DNA of 64,000 nucleotides from the NCBI GenBank assembly GCA_001692895.1, contig KV748192.1, positions 1,116,001 to 1,180,000 on the forward strand, in the 5' to 3' direction. Shown here piece by piece: positions 1 through 11,309 of the stretch. The position numbers and the translations under genes were made by a program. The stretch's first letter is position 1. Every line of letters starts with the position of its first letter. The notes beneath the pieces were generated by a model. That model did not search any database and was not told the origin of the DNA. It worked only from the letters and a program-made list of their open reading frames with translations. This stretch comes from Cenococcum geophilum 1.58 (taxonomy: Eukaryota > Ascomycota > Dothideomycetes > Gloniales > Gloniaceae).

Positions 1-959
1 CATATAGAAGAGCTAGGAGAGGCTGCTTATTAAGAATATAAACTAGGATAAGATATAAGAAGATATAGAGCGATAGAAAAAGATGGGATTCCCTATAGAA
101 GATATAGACGAAATAGTTAACTGCCTTAATAGGTGGGTTAATAAAGCCTTTAAAGTACACTGCTAATGGGCCAGACTATTACTATATATAAAAAGATAGT
201 GGAATAAAGACCTTATAATGCTAAGGAAGTTATATATATACTAGAGGAATAGAAATAACGCGATGCGGAGGCAAAAAAGGGACGACCCTAAGCTATATAA
301 TATTGCAGTAAGAGTAAAGAAGCTCTTTTATAGGACTATTTGGCGATATAGGAAGCTCTATTAGGACGAATTCCTTAGTAATAATAATAATATATAGAAA
401 GCGTTGAAATACCTTAATCCGTAGGCTATATCCGTGTTTACTAAAATACCGCTAATTAAGAAGGATAGAGGATAGGGAGAAGTCGTTATAGAGAACTATA
501 ATATTATAAGAGAACTACTCTAGGTATTCTTTCCGGTCCCGCTACCGTGCGAATAAGAAGAAGAAGTTATAACTAGCTATAACTAATTGCTATAGGAGCC
601 TATCGCCAAATATAAGGTTAAGGTAGCTATGTTTAGGGCTAGCCTAGATAAGGCTCCTAGAAGGGACGGCCTACTAGCTAGGGTATAGTGAGAGCTATAG
701 CCCGTACTAAATGGTAAGATCACCACTCTCTTTACCAAATTACTTAAGATAGGAAAGGTACCCTAGGAATAAAAGGTAGTAAAGATTATGCCGCTATAAA
801 AGCTAAAGCGGGGGGACTATATAGTAGCAAATAACTATAGGCCGATCTCCCTCCTCCTAATGCTAGGAAAAGCACTTAAATTGCTAGTGGCGGAGAGGAT
901 AGTATACCTAGTAGAGGAATATAGCCTACTACCTAAGACGCACTTTGGAGCTAGGAAGC

Positions 960-1136
960 TGTTGGTTACATAAGGGGGATATCACGTAGCTACGGTTCGT
1001 AGATAGTATGATGATTGTTCTGTTTTTGATTGATTCTAAGAAAGGGTGAGAAAGGGCGAGGAACTTAAGGCTCCTCGCTACGCTAGTGCCGCGGCAATAC
1101 GTGACTATATAACCATACGTGATATTATTCCCAACA
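960..1136 (-). repeat. LTR of element A (left, 3' in element orientation)
   Basis: It is a near-identical copy of 3065-3241, with TG..CA termini and the GAAGC target duplication just outside. The differences from its partner are mainly transitions, as RIP would leave. Confidence 0.88.
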
Positions 1137-3064
1137 CTGGCAACTCTTCTTTTATGGTTGCCATCTATATATAAATACCGCTTGACTAGCGTAACGGATA
1201 TCAATCCTCCTTACTTACTATTGCTGTTGTAATATAAGTCTCGCTATCCTAAAATTTGCTAAAGAAATAGTGGTTAACTAAGTGGTAAGCCTTAAACTAT
1301 TATAACCCCGAATCGCCCCATAGATAGCCTCAGCTCGTTGCGTAACGGATGGAGATACCCATCCTTCACGACACCCTCAACGAGGGCCTCCTCCGCGGTA
1401 GCCAGAGCCTCCGCGTCTGTCCTTGCTGCCACAGCCTTATCCGTAGGAGTAATCGGTGCAGTACTGGCCGTTGTTATAACTGTCGTATTCGCCGTAATCG
1501 AGCTCCTTGTGATATTAAACCTCTGGCAATCTAATCTTTTGGTGCTGAACCTCTGGCAATCCAACCTTGTTGTAAGCATTCTGCTGTCTATATTGCTGAT
1601 ATAGCGGGTAGGGTTGCTTGTTGCGTGGTGGTTGCGGAGGTTGTTGTGGAGGTTGGTGTGGAGGTCGTTGCGGAGGTTGGTATGGAGGTTGGTGTGGAGG
1701 TCGTTGCGGAGGTTAGTGCGGAGGTAGGTGCGGAGGTAGGTGCGGAGGTAGGTTCGGAGATTGCTGCGGAGGTTGCTGCGGAGGTTCTTATCGAGCTTGC
1801 TGCTGGTAGGTTGGAATATCATTCACAGATCTGGCTTGTTGTGCCGGTTGTCTAGTCGCGGTAGGGGTTAGAGGAAACGTCTCGGCGCTTGAGTTGGACG
1901 GAGCTTGAGGCACGGGTTGAGATACGGCAGCCTGAGGAACTTGAGGCGTTTGATAGCCTAAGGTTGTCTGTGGAGGTTCTTGTGGAGCTTGCTGGTGGGT
2001 TGGGGTATCGTTTATAGATCTGGCTTGTTGTGCCGGTTGTCTAAGCGCGGTAGGGGTTAGGGGAGACGTCTCGGCGCTTGAGTAGGATGGAGCTTGCGCG
2101 GACGGAGCTTGTGTGGACGGAGCTTGTGCGGACGGAGCTTGTACGGACGGAGCTTGAGGCACGGGTTGAGATACGGTAGCCTGAGGAACTAGAGGCACGG
2201 GTTGAGATACGGCAGCTTGAGGAACTTGAGGTATTTGATAGCCTAAGGTTGTCTGTAGTGTTGCTTGTAGCTGTCCGTTATTAGGATTCCCTTGAGAGTT
2301 AAACTTCTTTTGGTGCTCAATCTCTTGTGGAGTCCATTCGTGCTCTTCTTCTGCGTCAAGGACTTGCTAAATATTGTCTCTAATAGTGCCCCCATTTATA
2401 GGTACAAACACTCTATTCTCCCATAGGAAGTCTCGAAAATCCCGAATAATATAAATATTGCCAAGTGCCTAGGTGTCGGCAGTCTATCCTATAAAATCCT
2501 CCCTAAAATATTCCTACAGCTGTAAATTGGCGTAGTATCTACTTCGGTAAAATAGAATACGGTGTAGGAGAAAGCCGTTAACTTGTTTTGCGGTATAAGT
2601 TGTTATATTAATGGTAAATTTGTCCCAATCTTCATCGATGAGTTTCGCGTATATAGCTACCCCTAGTAGTAAGGAGTCTCTCTAGTCGTTTGGAATGGCT
2701 GTAGCCATGCTTTTGGAAGAAGGGAAGTGTTATTGGTGTAGGGATTGTCGTTTGGTACGCGTTCGTGACGTGTATTTGCGGTTATGGGGCTTAGGACCAG
2801 TTCTGGCCTTAAATCGCGAAGACTCGTAAAGCGTGTTGTTCTGCGTGATGGACGCAAGAATCCGTAATCTTAGAAAGGCTTAGGACCAGTTTTGGCCTTT
2901 AGATCCTTAGATTCGTGGAAGAGTTCTATTTAAGGTTTAGGACCAGTTCTGACCTTAAAAGACAGCTTCCTTTAGCACGAGTAGCACTGGTACAGTGGCT
3001 CGTCTCTTCTTGGTGGAATACCTTGCTGTTCTATAGTATAACAGTGAAGTTAACCACTGATCAG

Positions 3065-3241
3065 TGTTGGTTACACAAGGGGGATATTACGTAGCTACGG
3101 TTCGTAGATAGTATGATGATTATTCTATTTTTGATTAATTCTAAGAAAGGGTAAGAAAGGGCGAGGAGCTTAAGGCTCCTCGCTACGCTAGTGCCGCGGC
3201 AATACGTAACTATATAACCATACGTGATATTATTCCTAATA
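3065..3241 (-). repeat. LTR of element A (right, 5' in element orientation)
   Basis: This is the second 177-bp LTR. Just inside it, read on the minus strand, is a TGGTTAAC-containing segment that is also present at the same place in element B and may be the primer-binding site. Confidence 0.88.
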
Positions 3242-5756
3242 GAAGCAAAGGTTAATAATATATGCGCTATTATATCTCTACGAGGACGTATTTAAAGCGT
3301 AGAGAGGAAAGAAGACACTATCTCTAGTATTATTTAATATTAAGGGTGCGTATAATAATATAGCCATAGAGCCGGAAATTAGGAGATTACGGCAGCGTTA
3401 GATACCTTAGACGATTATATAATAGGTGTAGGGCTTTTATATAAACTATTAAGCTTATATCCTAGTTAACGGATACATATTAAAGGTATAGGCGCTCCTA
3501 TAGGCGGGTCTCCCGTAGGGATTAGCACTAGCCCTAATACTTTTTCTGTTCTTTAACGCGGATCTTATATAAAGTGTACCTAGAAATAGCAGCTCTATGG
3601 CCTTCGTCGATAACTACTTAGCATAGGTTATAGGCCCTATAACGGAGGAAAACACGCAGATTATCTAGGGCGAGATTATACCGATGCTTAAGAAATAGGA
3701 GAGAACTAGTAGAGCCTAATTTAAAGTAAAGAAAACGTTATTTATCTACCTTATTAGATATAAAGAAGCAGGCAGGGATGCCACCACGCCACTCTAATTT
3801 AAAGGAAAAGGGATCCCCCCGACTTAGGAAGTTAAAATCCTTAGGGTAATCCTTAATAAGGAGCTACGGTTTAAGGCGTACCTAGTAGATAAGGTAGGCA
3901 AAGCCACTAAGGTGGCGCTAGCGTTGCGCAGATTAAAGGGACTATAGTTTAAGAGCGTTAAGTAGCTAGCTAAGAGCTTAGTCCTACTAATAGTAGACTA
4001 CGCGTCGCTAATATAGTACCCGCTTGCGATATAAGAGTTAATATAGCTCCTTTAGTAGGCGCAGAGGATTACGGTATAAGCTATTATTAGGGGGTTCCGC
4101 TTTATCGCCCTATTAATAGCAGAAGTAAAAGCTAGCTTACTCCCTCTTAAGTAAAGGCTGCGTAACTAGGCTATCGCGTTCTAGGTATTAATCTATAAAC
4201 TAGGTAAATTATATCCTTATTAGATAATTTAAAGACAAAGGCTCTGTAAATAGCATTAATTGCCACTTTAGAGGATAGTAAAGATATATAAGGATGTCTA
4301 GGTAAATAGGGTACTGGAGGTTAAACCGTATATATACCCGCCGTAGGTAGCTAAGCCTAATATAGTAATATATAAGGATAAGGATTATGCTTAAGCTATT
4401 ATTAAAGACTATAAGCTAGGGTAGGTTAATATATATATTAATACATTAGTGCGTAATAGTAGGGTAGGAGTTAGTGTGTATACTACGCTATTTAAAGTAA
4501 CGCTTTTAAAAACGGTGGTAAGCTCTAATTAGGTTAACGCCTACCTTATAAAGCTTCTAGTAATAAGCAAGGCAGCTAACTGGCTATAGGACCCTATATA
4601 CACGGCTGTTAACTAAGTAGGTTTTTTAATACCTGTATTTAGTATAAGAATATTCTTTAACTTATAATTAGCGTTGCTGTTAATATAGAGCTAGAGGGCT
4701 AGAGCCTGCTAGGAAATAGTTGCAGAAATCTTAAAGAAGCTTTGGCTAAATAATATCACGCTATACTAGATTTTAGGCTATTTAGGATTTATAGGAAATA
4801 AGAAGGCTAATAAGCTTATTAAAGTAATAATAAGACTAGAGAGCGAGGAGCTACTATAGAGAGACGGCCTCCTATAGTACCTTATGATGTAAGCGTTAAA
4901 AAGAGCTAAGATAATAATAGGACCGCTTTTATTAGGAAGATCTAATACGGGCAAGTTTATAAGGAAGATTAACGCAGCACTCTACCTTAGAAAGGCTGTA
5001 GGATTATACTAGTAGCTAATTAGCTTAGAAGCTGCTATTCTTATATAGCTATAGACCGGTAAGTTATTTCTAAAGGAATATCTCCACAAAATTAATATAT
5101 TAGAGACGGCGTTATGCGACTGCGGGCTTATAGAGTTAATATAGCACTTCCTCTTCTTTTATAGGAGGTGGGCGTAGTAGAGGATTAAACTAAGAGAGTA
5201 ATATGGAGATTAATTTGGGGATCTATTATATATATTAGGAGGCTACTTACGCAGATAAGAAGGAGGTAGGAATATTAACGGCCCAATTAAGCGCTGGAAG
5301 CCAGATATTAGCGTAGTTAAAGCTATAATTAAATTTATAAAGGAGACTGGATGTTTATACCTAAGCGTATAAGATATAGAGAGTATAAAAGCTAATATTA
5401 ATAAGCGAAGACTTTTAAGAATTCCTCTTTTAATTATATAACCGAATATACCGCGAGCCTCCTCTATACGTGCCTTTACTAGTATATCGCTAATTAAGAA
5501 GCGCATAACGTTAGAATAGCCCTATGGACACAAGGCATTGAAAACTACTTACTTAGGCTCGCCTTTAAACTTTAACTTTCTTTATAGTAATACATTACTT
5601 TCCTTTATTTTTTCCTTAGTTAAGTATAATGTTAGGTAATAAATATATAGTTCTTATAGTTGGCTTCTAAACTAGAGCAAGCATATTAATAGTAGAAAGT
5701 ATTTAGTTAGCGCTCTGTAATGGCCTATACCCTAAATAGTGTATGGCTATAATAGA

Positions 5757-5780
5757 ATATATATATATATATATATATAT
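5757..5780. repeat. (AT)n tract ending LINE copy A
   Basis: About 24 bp of alternating AT lies directly after the 3' non-coding part of LINE copy A and before the GC-richer sequence that begins LINE copy B. Simple-repeat tails are common at the 3' ends of this kind of LINE, so it probably marks the border between the two copies. Confidence 0.6.
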
Positions 5781-7948
5781 ACGTCGTTACGCCCCCAGGA
5801 ACACTAAAAGCGAGATCTGACCCATACTGTCCTATAGGGGTTCCTTTCCGTCTTATCCTGTCCGTACGGTCAAGCTAAAAGTAAGGATCTCGTCTGTTAC
5901 TAATGCAGCGGCGTTACGTTATGGCTAGAGGGCGCTTTCAAATGCATCGTCCTTAACGCCGTTAGAACAGCAGAGTTTTCGCGGGTCTTGGCGTGCTAAG
6001 AGTTAAAAAACCACAAGGACAACTTATTACGAATAGAGAAATGGTTTTAAGAACTACCTAACGTCTTCTTACCTAGGCTCTAATCTAGGGCTATAAGCTA
6101 GCGCTTGTATTTGCTAGTAGAAGTAATAAGTAGATCTAAGGGGATAATAGGGCACCTCTATACTTGTTCCGCTCTAAGACTGCCTAGTAGTGAGGGTATA
6201 GGAAGAATCTTAACACGTTAACTATATTTAGCGATGTTAATCCTCCCTTTCTACGTAGCGGCGTTAACCTTTCTCTAGGTAGCGACGTTAATCTAAAACG
6301 GACTAAGAAAGAGCTAGGACGAACCTGTACGCAGTGGCGTTAACCTTTCTCTAGGTGGTAACGTTAGTCTAAAATAAACTAAGAAAGAGTGAGGATAAAC
6401 CTATATAGGTAGGCTGGAACGGACTTAAATATAGGTATTAGTTAAGATGGGAGGATAATAAGTTTGGTTAGTAGGCGGCTAAGGGACAATAGCTGCGCGG
6501 CGTTAAGTTATTATGGGCCTACGCCTATAAGACACGGTTGGCCTATTATCGCGAGAGCGTTATAGGTAACGCGAAGTAGCTGGTAACGGCTATAGGGCGT
6601 AGTATATAATGGTAGCAACGGATAACTCTAGAAACCTTACCTCTTTACTAGGCTTTAACTCCTAGTGGACCTGTTTTAGAGGAAGGATTAATACCTTATT
6701 AACGACACTATCTATATAGCCTAAAAGGACGGACGTGTGTGTTGGTTTATTTAGGTAGGGTAGGCTGTAAGGATAGGCTTATAGAGTAAATTAGGTGTAT
6801 ATAGGCAGTAGCTAGTTTTAGCTAGCTGGCTGCTATAAAAGTAGACAGACGTTAAGGGGCGTCTAAAGTGGAAAACTATAGTAGAGGGCCCTGGTAAAAG
6901 GGCCTTTACAACTCTGCTTTATATATAACTTTTATAGCTCTATAATACAAATATATCCTAGTTATTCTAGGCTAGGAGCCTTACTACTTTCTCTTAGATA
7001 GGGAAGTGGTGCTAGCTAGCTTAAACCCCTAGTAGATAAGGTTTGTCCCAATAGGCAGGCAGTAGCGGTATCCCCTAGTTAGGTTATATATCTAGGTATT
7101 TAAAGAGCTAGCAGCTATACAGCTATAGGTAGATTTAGTAGACATTACGGCGGTAGTGGCGCATGTCGGCCAAAGGAGACTTATAATTGTATTAGTATAT
7201 ATTCTAGACAGATATTTAAGGAGAATTAAGGAAGAGAACCTAAAGGAGCTCTCTAATAGGCTAGAGATGATTAATAGTCTAATTTAGGGTAAACTATTAC
7301 GCGACCTATACACCAAGGTAGTAATTATAGGCAACTTTAATCGGTATAATCCGCTATAGGGAGGAAGTTATATTAGAACCACATTAATATAGGAAGAAAG
7401 CGCGCTAATTATTAACTTTATAGCGGACCGGTCACTCTAGAGCCTACTTTTAGTAGGAGTACCTATATTTAAGAGCGACGCGGGGCAAACATTAACGATC
7501 GACCTTATACTTACAACCCCGGGCCTAGTAAGTAAACTAGCAAAGTGCGCTATTTAGGAGCATAAGTACGGGTCAGACTATAGAGCTATCTATACTAGCT
7601 TCTAGGTCGACGTAGACACGTAGGAGAGCTAGAAGAGGCTACTTATTAAGAATATAAACTAGGACAAGATTTAAGAAGACGTAGAGTAACAGAAAGAGAT
7701 GGGATTCCCTACAGAAAATGTGGATAAAATAGTTAACTGCCTTAATAGGTGGGTTAACCAAGCCCTTAAAGCACACTGCTAGCGGGCTAAGCTATCACTG
7801 TATATAAAAAGATAGTAGAACGAAGACCTTATAATGCTAAGGAAGTTATATATATACTAGAGGAACAGGAATAGTGCGATGCGGAGGTAAGAAAGGGATG
7901 ACCCTAAGCTATATAATGTTGTAGCAAGAGTAAAGAAGCTCTTCTATT
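5781..7948 (+). mobile_element. Tad1-like LINE, copy B (5' part only)
   Basis: It contains an apurinic-type endonuclease domain (about 7130-7610). Recognisable peptides are VIIGNFNRYNPL, IDLILTTPG and HKYGSDYRAI, which correspond to the GDFN, D-L and SDH motifs of the EEP fold. The segment after it (7622-7945) aligns with 1-320 of copy A. Homology stops abruptly at about 7948, where other sequence joins, so everything 3' of the endonuclease is missing. The 5' part includes a 2 x 76-bp tandem repeat. The interval 6450-7060 would be the place for ORF1, but I could not recognise a Gag or zinc-knuckle pattern. The stretch 5781-6000 is less mutated and is probably the 5' untranslated region, although it could be unrelated sequence. 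Confidence 0.7.
6255..6406 (+). repeat. 2 x 76-bp tandem repeat in the LINE 5' region
   Basis: Two units (6255-6330 and 6331-6406) share the core GGCGTTAACCTTTCTCTAGG and a following AGAAAGAG segment. Tandem units upstream of the ORFs are known as promoter monomers in some LINEs. That role is inferred here. Confidence 0.6.
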
Positions 7949-8102
7949 AACGGAAAATTATATAGTAAGGCATACTGCACTTAAGTATTAAGATGAGTAA
8001 TTTGGTGCTTCCCCTTAATTAAGACCTCCACCTGATTTAATACCTCCTCTGCATAATAAGAGAGGATTTATTAGGTAATTAACCCTATCTTATATATAAA
8101 TA

Positions 8103-8243
8103 TCAGCAAGACAGCTTATAGAAATTAAAAAGAAGGAACTCTCCTACCTTCTAACTTAAGGTTTACCCTTTAACTGCTTACGATTATATGATTACTATAT
8201 GCATACGCTAGTCGTTAACAATTAAGAGTCTTAGTCTTGCTGA
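8103..8243. mobile_element. Possible small TIR element (MITE-like, about 141 bp)
   Basis: A perfect 10-bp inverted repeat, TCAGCAAGAC at 8103-8112 and its complement at 8234-8243, encloses AT-rich sequence with no coding signal. I found no convincing target duplication, so this is weak. Confidence 0.25.
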
Positions 8244-8783
8244 CTTATTAAGCTATACTGTATTTAGTAATAACCTTAACTCTTTTAAACTATTTTACGA
8301 TACCTTTGTTAATATTATTAATATTATTACCATGTTATTAAATATATTAGTTATTAGGCTTCTTATATAGGAAGACTAGATTATATAGTATAATTATATT
8401 ATTTAAATTACTTTTATTATATTACTATTTAGGGGTTATTCTTATATTTATACTCTATTAATTTATTAATTTTTATATCCTACTTATTAATTTCTAATTT
8501 ATTCCTATTAAGCTCCGCGTTTAGAAATATAGGACGTAGTTTTTTAAAGCATTTAGGGGGTAGTAGAATTTGTAATTAATTTGTAATCTATTTATTAGAG
8601 GCGTTTATAGGTAAGTTCTATAATTATTATATTAATAAGTTAGGCTTCTAATTAAGTTTACTAAGTTAATATATAATCTTAAAGTTAAATTATAAGAGGT
8701 GTTTAGCCTAACAAATTTAGCGTTGCGTTAATTGCTTTATAGTTATAAAGTACTATAGGTTTTTATAGTCCGTTAATATTTAT

Positions 8784-8968
8784 TGTCAGTATTACCTAAG
8801 TGCACTTATATGGCCTATTAATCTCTAGATTTGTTTATTGTTCAATAGGTATAGAAAGTAAAGGATTGTAAGGATCGCGGTGCCTAAGTAGGGGGCTGAT
8901 AAGTTATTATAAGGATGACTAATTAGAGACACGCATGACCACATAACCTCTGTCTATATATTCCAACA
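8784..8968 (-). repeat. LTR of element B (left)
   Basis: This 185-bp LTR pairs with 11125-11309 and is flanked outside by TTTAT. Confidence 0.88.
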
Positions 8969-9844
8969 CTAGCAGTTCTTTCTTTGTGCGTAAAACAGCC
9001 ATTCTAGTACTAATCTAACTAAAATTGATCCTCTATCCTACGAAGCTTGGTCCGTATCTAAATTCCCATTTATATCTTTTAGACAACAATATCCCCAAAC
9101 GTGCTTATGGAGAGTAGTATTTAAAGGGAATATAAATCCGCACTTGGTATACTTAAAGGGTTGATAATCTAGCAAATATCTAAAGAGCGCTTAACCTAAA
9201 GGGAATGTAGTAAAGCACTTTTTGTAGGTTTGAGGTTGCGGGGGTTTATACGAGCTTGGCTGCTGTGGCTCCTTAGCTTTAGTTAATAAGGAAGGTGAAG
9301 CTGGCAGAGCTTGCGTGGGCGGAGCTTGCGCTAATGGAGCTTGCTTAGTTTATAGCTCTTAGATCTCTTTTTATTGTTTTTTAAGAAGAGCTTATAGCTC
9401 ACGGATCTCTTTTTATTGCCTAGTTCGTATCTCTAAGTCTCTACTCCGTACTTGACGAATCTTATCTTGTTGTCGCTTAATCGTGTTTTATATATCCTGA
9501 ATTTGTGTCTAATAAGCGGTTGTAGTTGGAAATTCCTATTGGGCTTTGTTGTTATAGATATTAATATAGCAAGGCCGTCCGGTAGTTGAATAGTTCCCGC
9601 TTTTCCATCCTTTAGGAAGTTGTTGTGCTATATTAAGAGTTTGTAGCTGCCGTAGATGCTAGTAGAGGGCAGAGGGCAGAGGGCAGAGGGGGAGCGCGCT
9701 AGCGTTGTAGGCGCGTGCTAGCAGGTCTTGATTCCCCTGGCGGTTCTTTCTTTATACGTAAAACCACTAATATATAGACCCTATTAACGTGGTATTCGTA
9801 GCTTATAAAGGCCGTAGAAGGGGAAAGGAGCACGCTGGCGTTTG

Positions 9845-10416
9845 GGGCGTGCTGTTAACGTGATTTTTAACGTAGTAGGGTGTCGAGAATGTAGGAATAG
9901 CGTGCTGGTAGAACTTTAAGAGTCTGGCAGAGCTAAAATTGTTATAAAATAAGGGCGCGCTGGTAACTGCTGCGGATGCTGACGGAGGAGCAGGGGGGCT
10001 GGAGAGCGTGTTATTAACGTGATTTCGACGTGGCAGAGCCGCTAGGATTGTGGCAGAGTGTCGAGAATGTAGGAATAGCGTGCTGGCAGAACTTTGAGAG
10101 TCTGGCAGAGCTGAAATTGTCGTGAGATAAGGGCGCGCTGGTAACTGCTGCGGATGCTGACGGAGGAGCAGGGGGGCTGGAGAGCGCGTTATTAACGTGA
10201 TTTTGACGTGGTAGAGCCGCTAGGATTGTGGCAGAGTGTTAAGAATGTAGGAATAGCGTGCTGGCAGAACTTTGAGAGTCTGGCAAAGCTGAAATTGTTA
10301 TAAGATAAGGGCGCGCTAGTAACTGCTGCGAATGCTAACGGAGGAGTAGGGGGGCTGGAGAGCGCGTTATTAACGTGATTTTGACGTGGTAGAGCCGCTA
10401 GAATTGTGGCAGAGTG
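9845..10416. repeat. 178-bp tandem array inside element B
   Basis: The landmark GACGGAGGAG recurs at 9981, 10159 and 10337 (as AACGGAGGAG), exactly 178 bp apart. TTAACGTGATTT recurs with the same spacing. About 3.2 units are present. They are GC-richer than their surroundings and show little coding continuity. Confidence 0.8.
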
Positions 10417-11124
10417 TTAAGCTTATATAGGGTGCTCTTCTAGAGCTAATTGCTTGCCCGGTGGGAAGTTGGGTATTTAGATGCTGCTAATGCTGCTGGG
10501 TTGCTGTGACGCTGGGTGCTGCTGACGCTGCTGGTGTGCGTTGCTACGCTAGAGTACTGCGCGAGGCTGTTGGGTAATTAGGTATTGGGTGCTGCTAACG
10601 CTGCTAGGTTACTATGACGCTGGATTACTGCATAAGGCTGTTAGATGTTGATTTGTATGCTAAGACGCGTACTAGGTATTAGTTTGCTGCTAAGTTGTGT
10701 TACTATACTAGGTTACTGCGTAAAGCTATTAGGTAATTAGATACTGCGTGAGGCTGTTAGGTTACTGTGACGCTAGATGCTGTATAAGCTGGTATGCTGC
10801 ATAAGTGCTACTAAGGTAGCTGCTGAGGTAGCTGCTAATAGGGTACTGCCCGAGGGCTGTTGGGTGTTGGGTGCTGTATAAGCTGGTATATAGATAGGCT
10901 TAATAAAGAGGTCTACTGGGTGTTAATTTGCTGCTATAGAATGTCTTATGCGTTGCGTATTTGTCGTATATTCTAAGCTGCTAGGGTTAGGTGCTACTGT
11001 AAGGCTGCTAGTTAATGGTTTTGCTGCTAGGTACTGGAATGCTGCTTACAATCGAATAAAGCTGCTGGGGCGGCAGTGAACCTTATTACTCTATAGCCAA
11101 CCGGTAAGGTTAACCATTAATTAA

Positions 11125-11309
11125 TATCGGTATCACCCAAGTGCACTTGTATGGCCTATTAATCTCTGGATTTGTTCATTGTTTAATAGGTGTAGAAAGC
11201 AAAGGATCGTAAGGATCGCGGTGCCTAAGTAGGGGGCTGATAAGTCATTATAAGGATGACTAATTAGAGACACGAATGACTACATAACCTCTGTCTATAC
11301 ATTCCGACA
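11125..11309 (-). repeat. LTR of element B (right)
   Basis: This is the partner of 8784-8968, followed by the TTTAT target duplication at 11310-11314. Confidence 0.88.

Larger units (their letters stand above)
960..3241 (-). mobile_element. Gag-only (non-autonomous) LTR element A inside LINE copy A
   Basis: The element has two 177-bp LTRs (960-1136 and 3065-3241), with TGTTGG..CCAACA ends. A 5-bp target duplication GAAGC lies at 955-959 and 3242-3246, and the LINE reading frame continues across it. The internal 1.9 kb reads on the minus strand. A purine-rich tract lies just inside the left LTR, which is the 3' end in this orientation. Coding remnants include an upstream conserved block (about 2250-2400), a Pro/Gln/Ala/Ser-rich stretch with short tandem peptide repeats (about 1790-2200), and an Asn/Leu/Arg-rich repeat stretch (about 1630-1800). 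I see no protease, reverse transcriptase or integrase, so it must depend on a relative. It is broken, with several breaks, but much less RIP-mutated than the LINE around it, so it is the younger of the two. It is a relative of element B. Confidence 0.82.
1..5780 (+). mobile_element. Tad1-like LINE, copy A (RIP-mutated, 5' cut by window, split by an LTR element)
   Basis: Conceptual reading shows a non-LTR retrotransposon ORF2. The linker before the reverse transcriptase lies at about 1-600. The RT fingers lie around 780-955, with the peptide RPISLLLMLGKALK followed by an FGARK block. The reading resumes after the inserted LTR element at 3242. The palm has FVDNYLA near 3600, where FVDDYLA is expected. 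A degenerate RNase H region lies at about 4370-4900. A Cys-rich CDCG..HFLFFYRRW motif lies around 5110-5170. This order and the terminal Cys motif are typical of fungal Tad1/I-type LINEs. Many in-frame TAG/TAA codons, mostly where CAG/CAA would be expected, show RIP. A non-coding tail follows from about 5520 and ends in an (AT)n tract. The first 320 bp match copy B at 7622-7945, which proves the family relationship. The copy is dead. Confidence 0.85.
8784..11309 (-). mobile_element. Gag-only (non-autonomous) LTR element B inside element X
   Basis: The LTRs are 185 bp each (8784-8968 and 11125-11309), with TGTCGG..CCGACA-type ends. The target duplication TTTAT lies at 8779-8783 and 11310-11314. 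The minus strand carries a Gag-like coding remnant with a coiled-coil Gln/Lys/Glu-rich part and a Pro/Gln/Ala stretch (about 9230-9560). Further upstream is a Gln/Ala/Thr-rich low-complexity part (about 10450-11050). The middle holds a 178-bp tandem array. There is no pol. A purine tract lies inside the left LTR, and a GGTTAACC-containing segment inside the right LTR, as in element A, so A and B belong to related families. It is broken in several places and moderately RIP-mutated, and it is younger than X. Confidence 0.78.

Noticed and set aside
1636-1800. CRISPR-like spacing of short repeats
   Set aside because: The repeats are tandem and protein-coding in pattern, without unique spacers, and the genome is fungal.
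1338-1855. Plus-strand open frames with Val/Glu/Gly-rich repeats
   Set aside because: They are the antisense of the repeat-bearing Gag-like region of element A, whose orientation is set by the purine tract and coding pattern on the minus strand.
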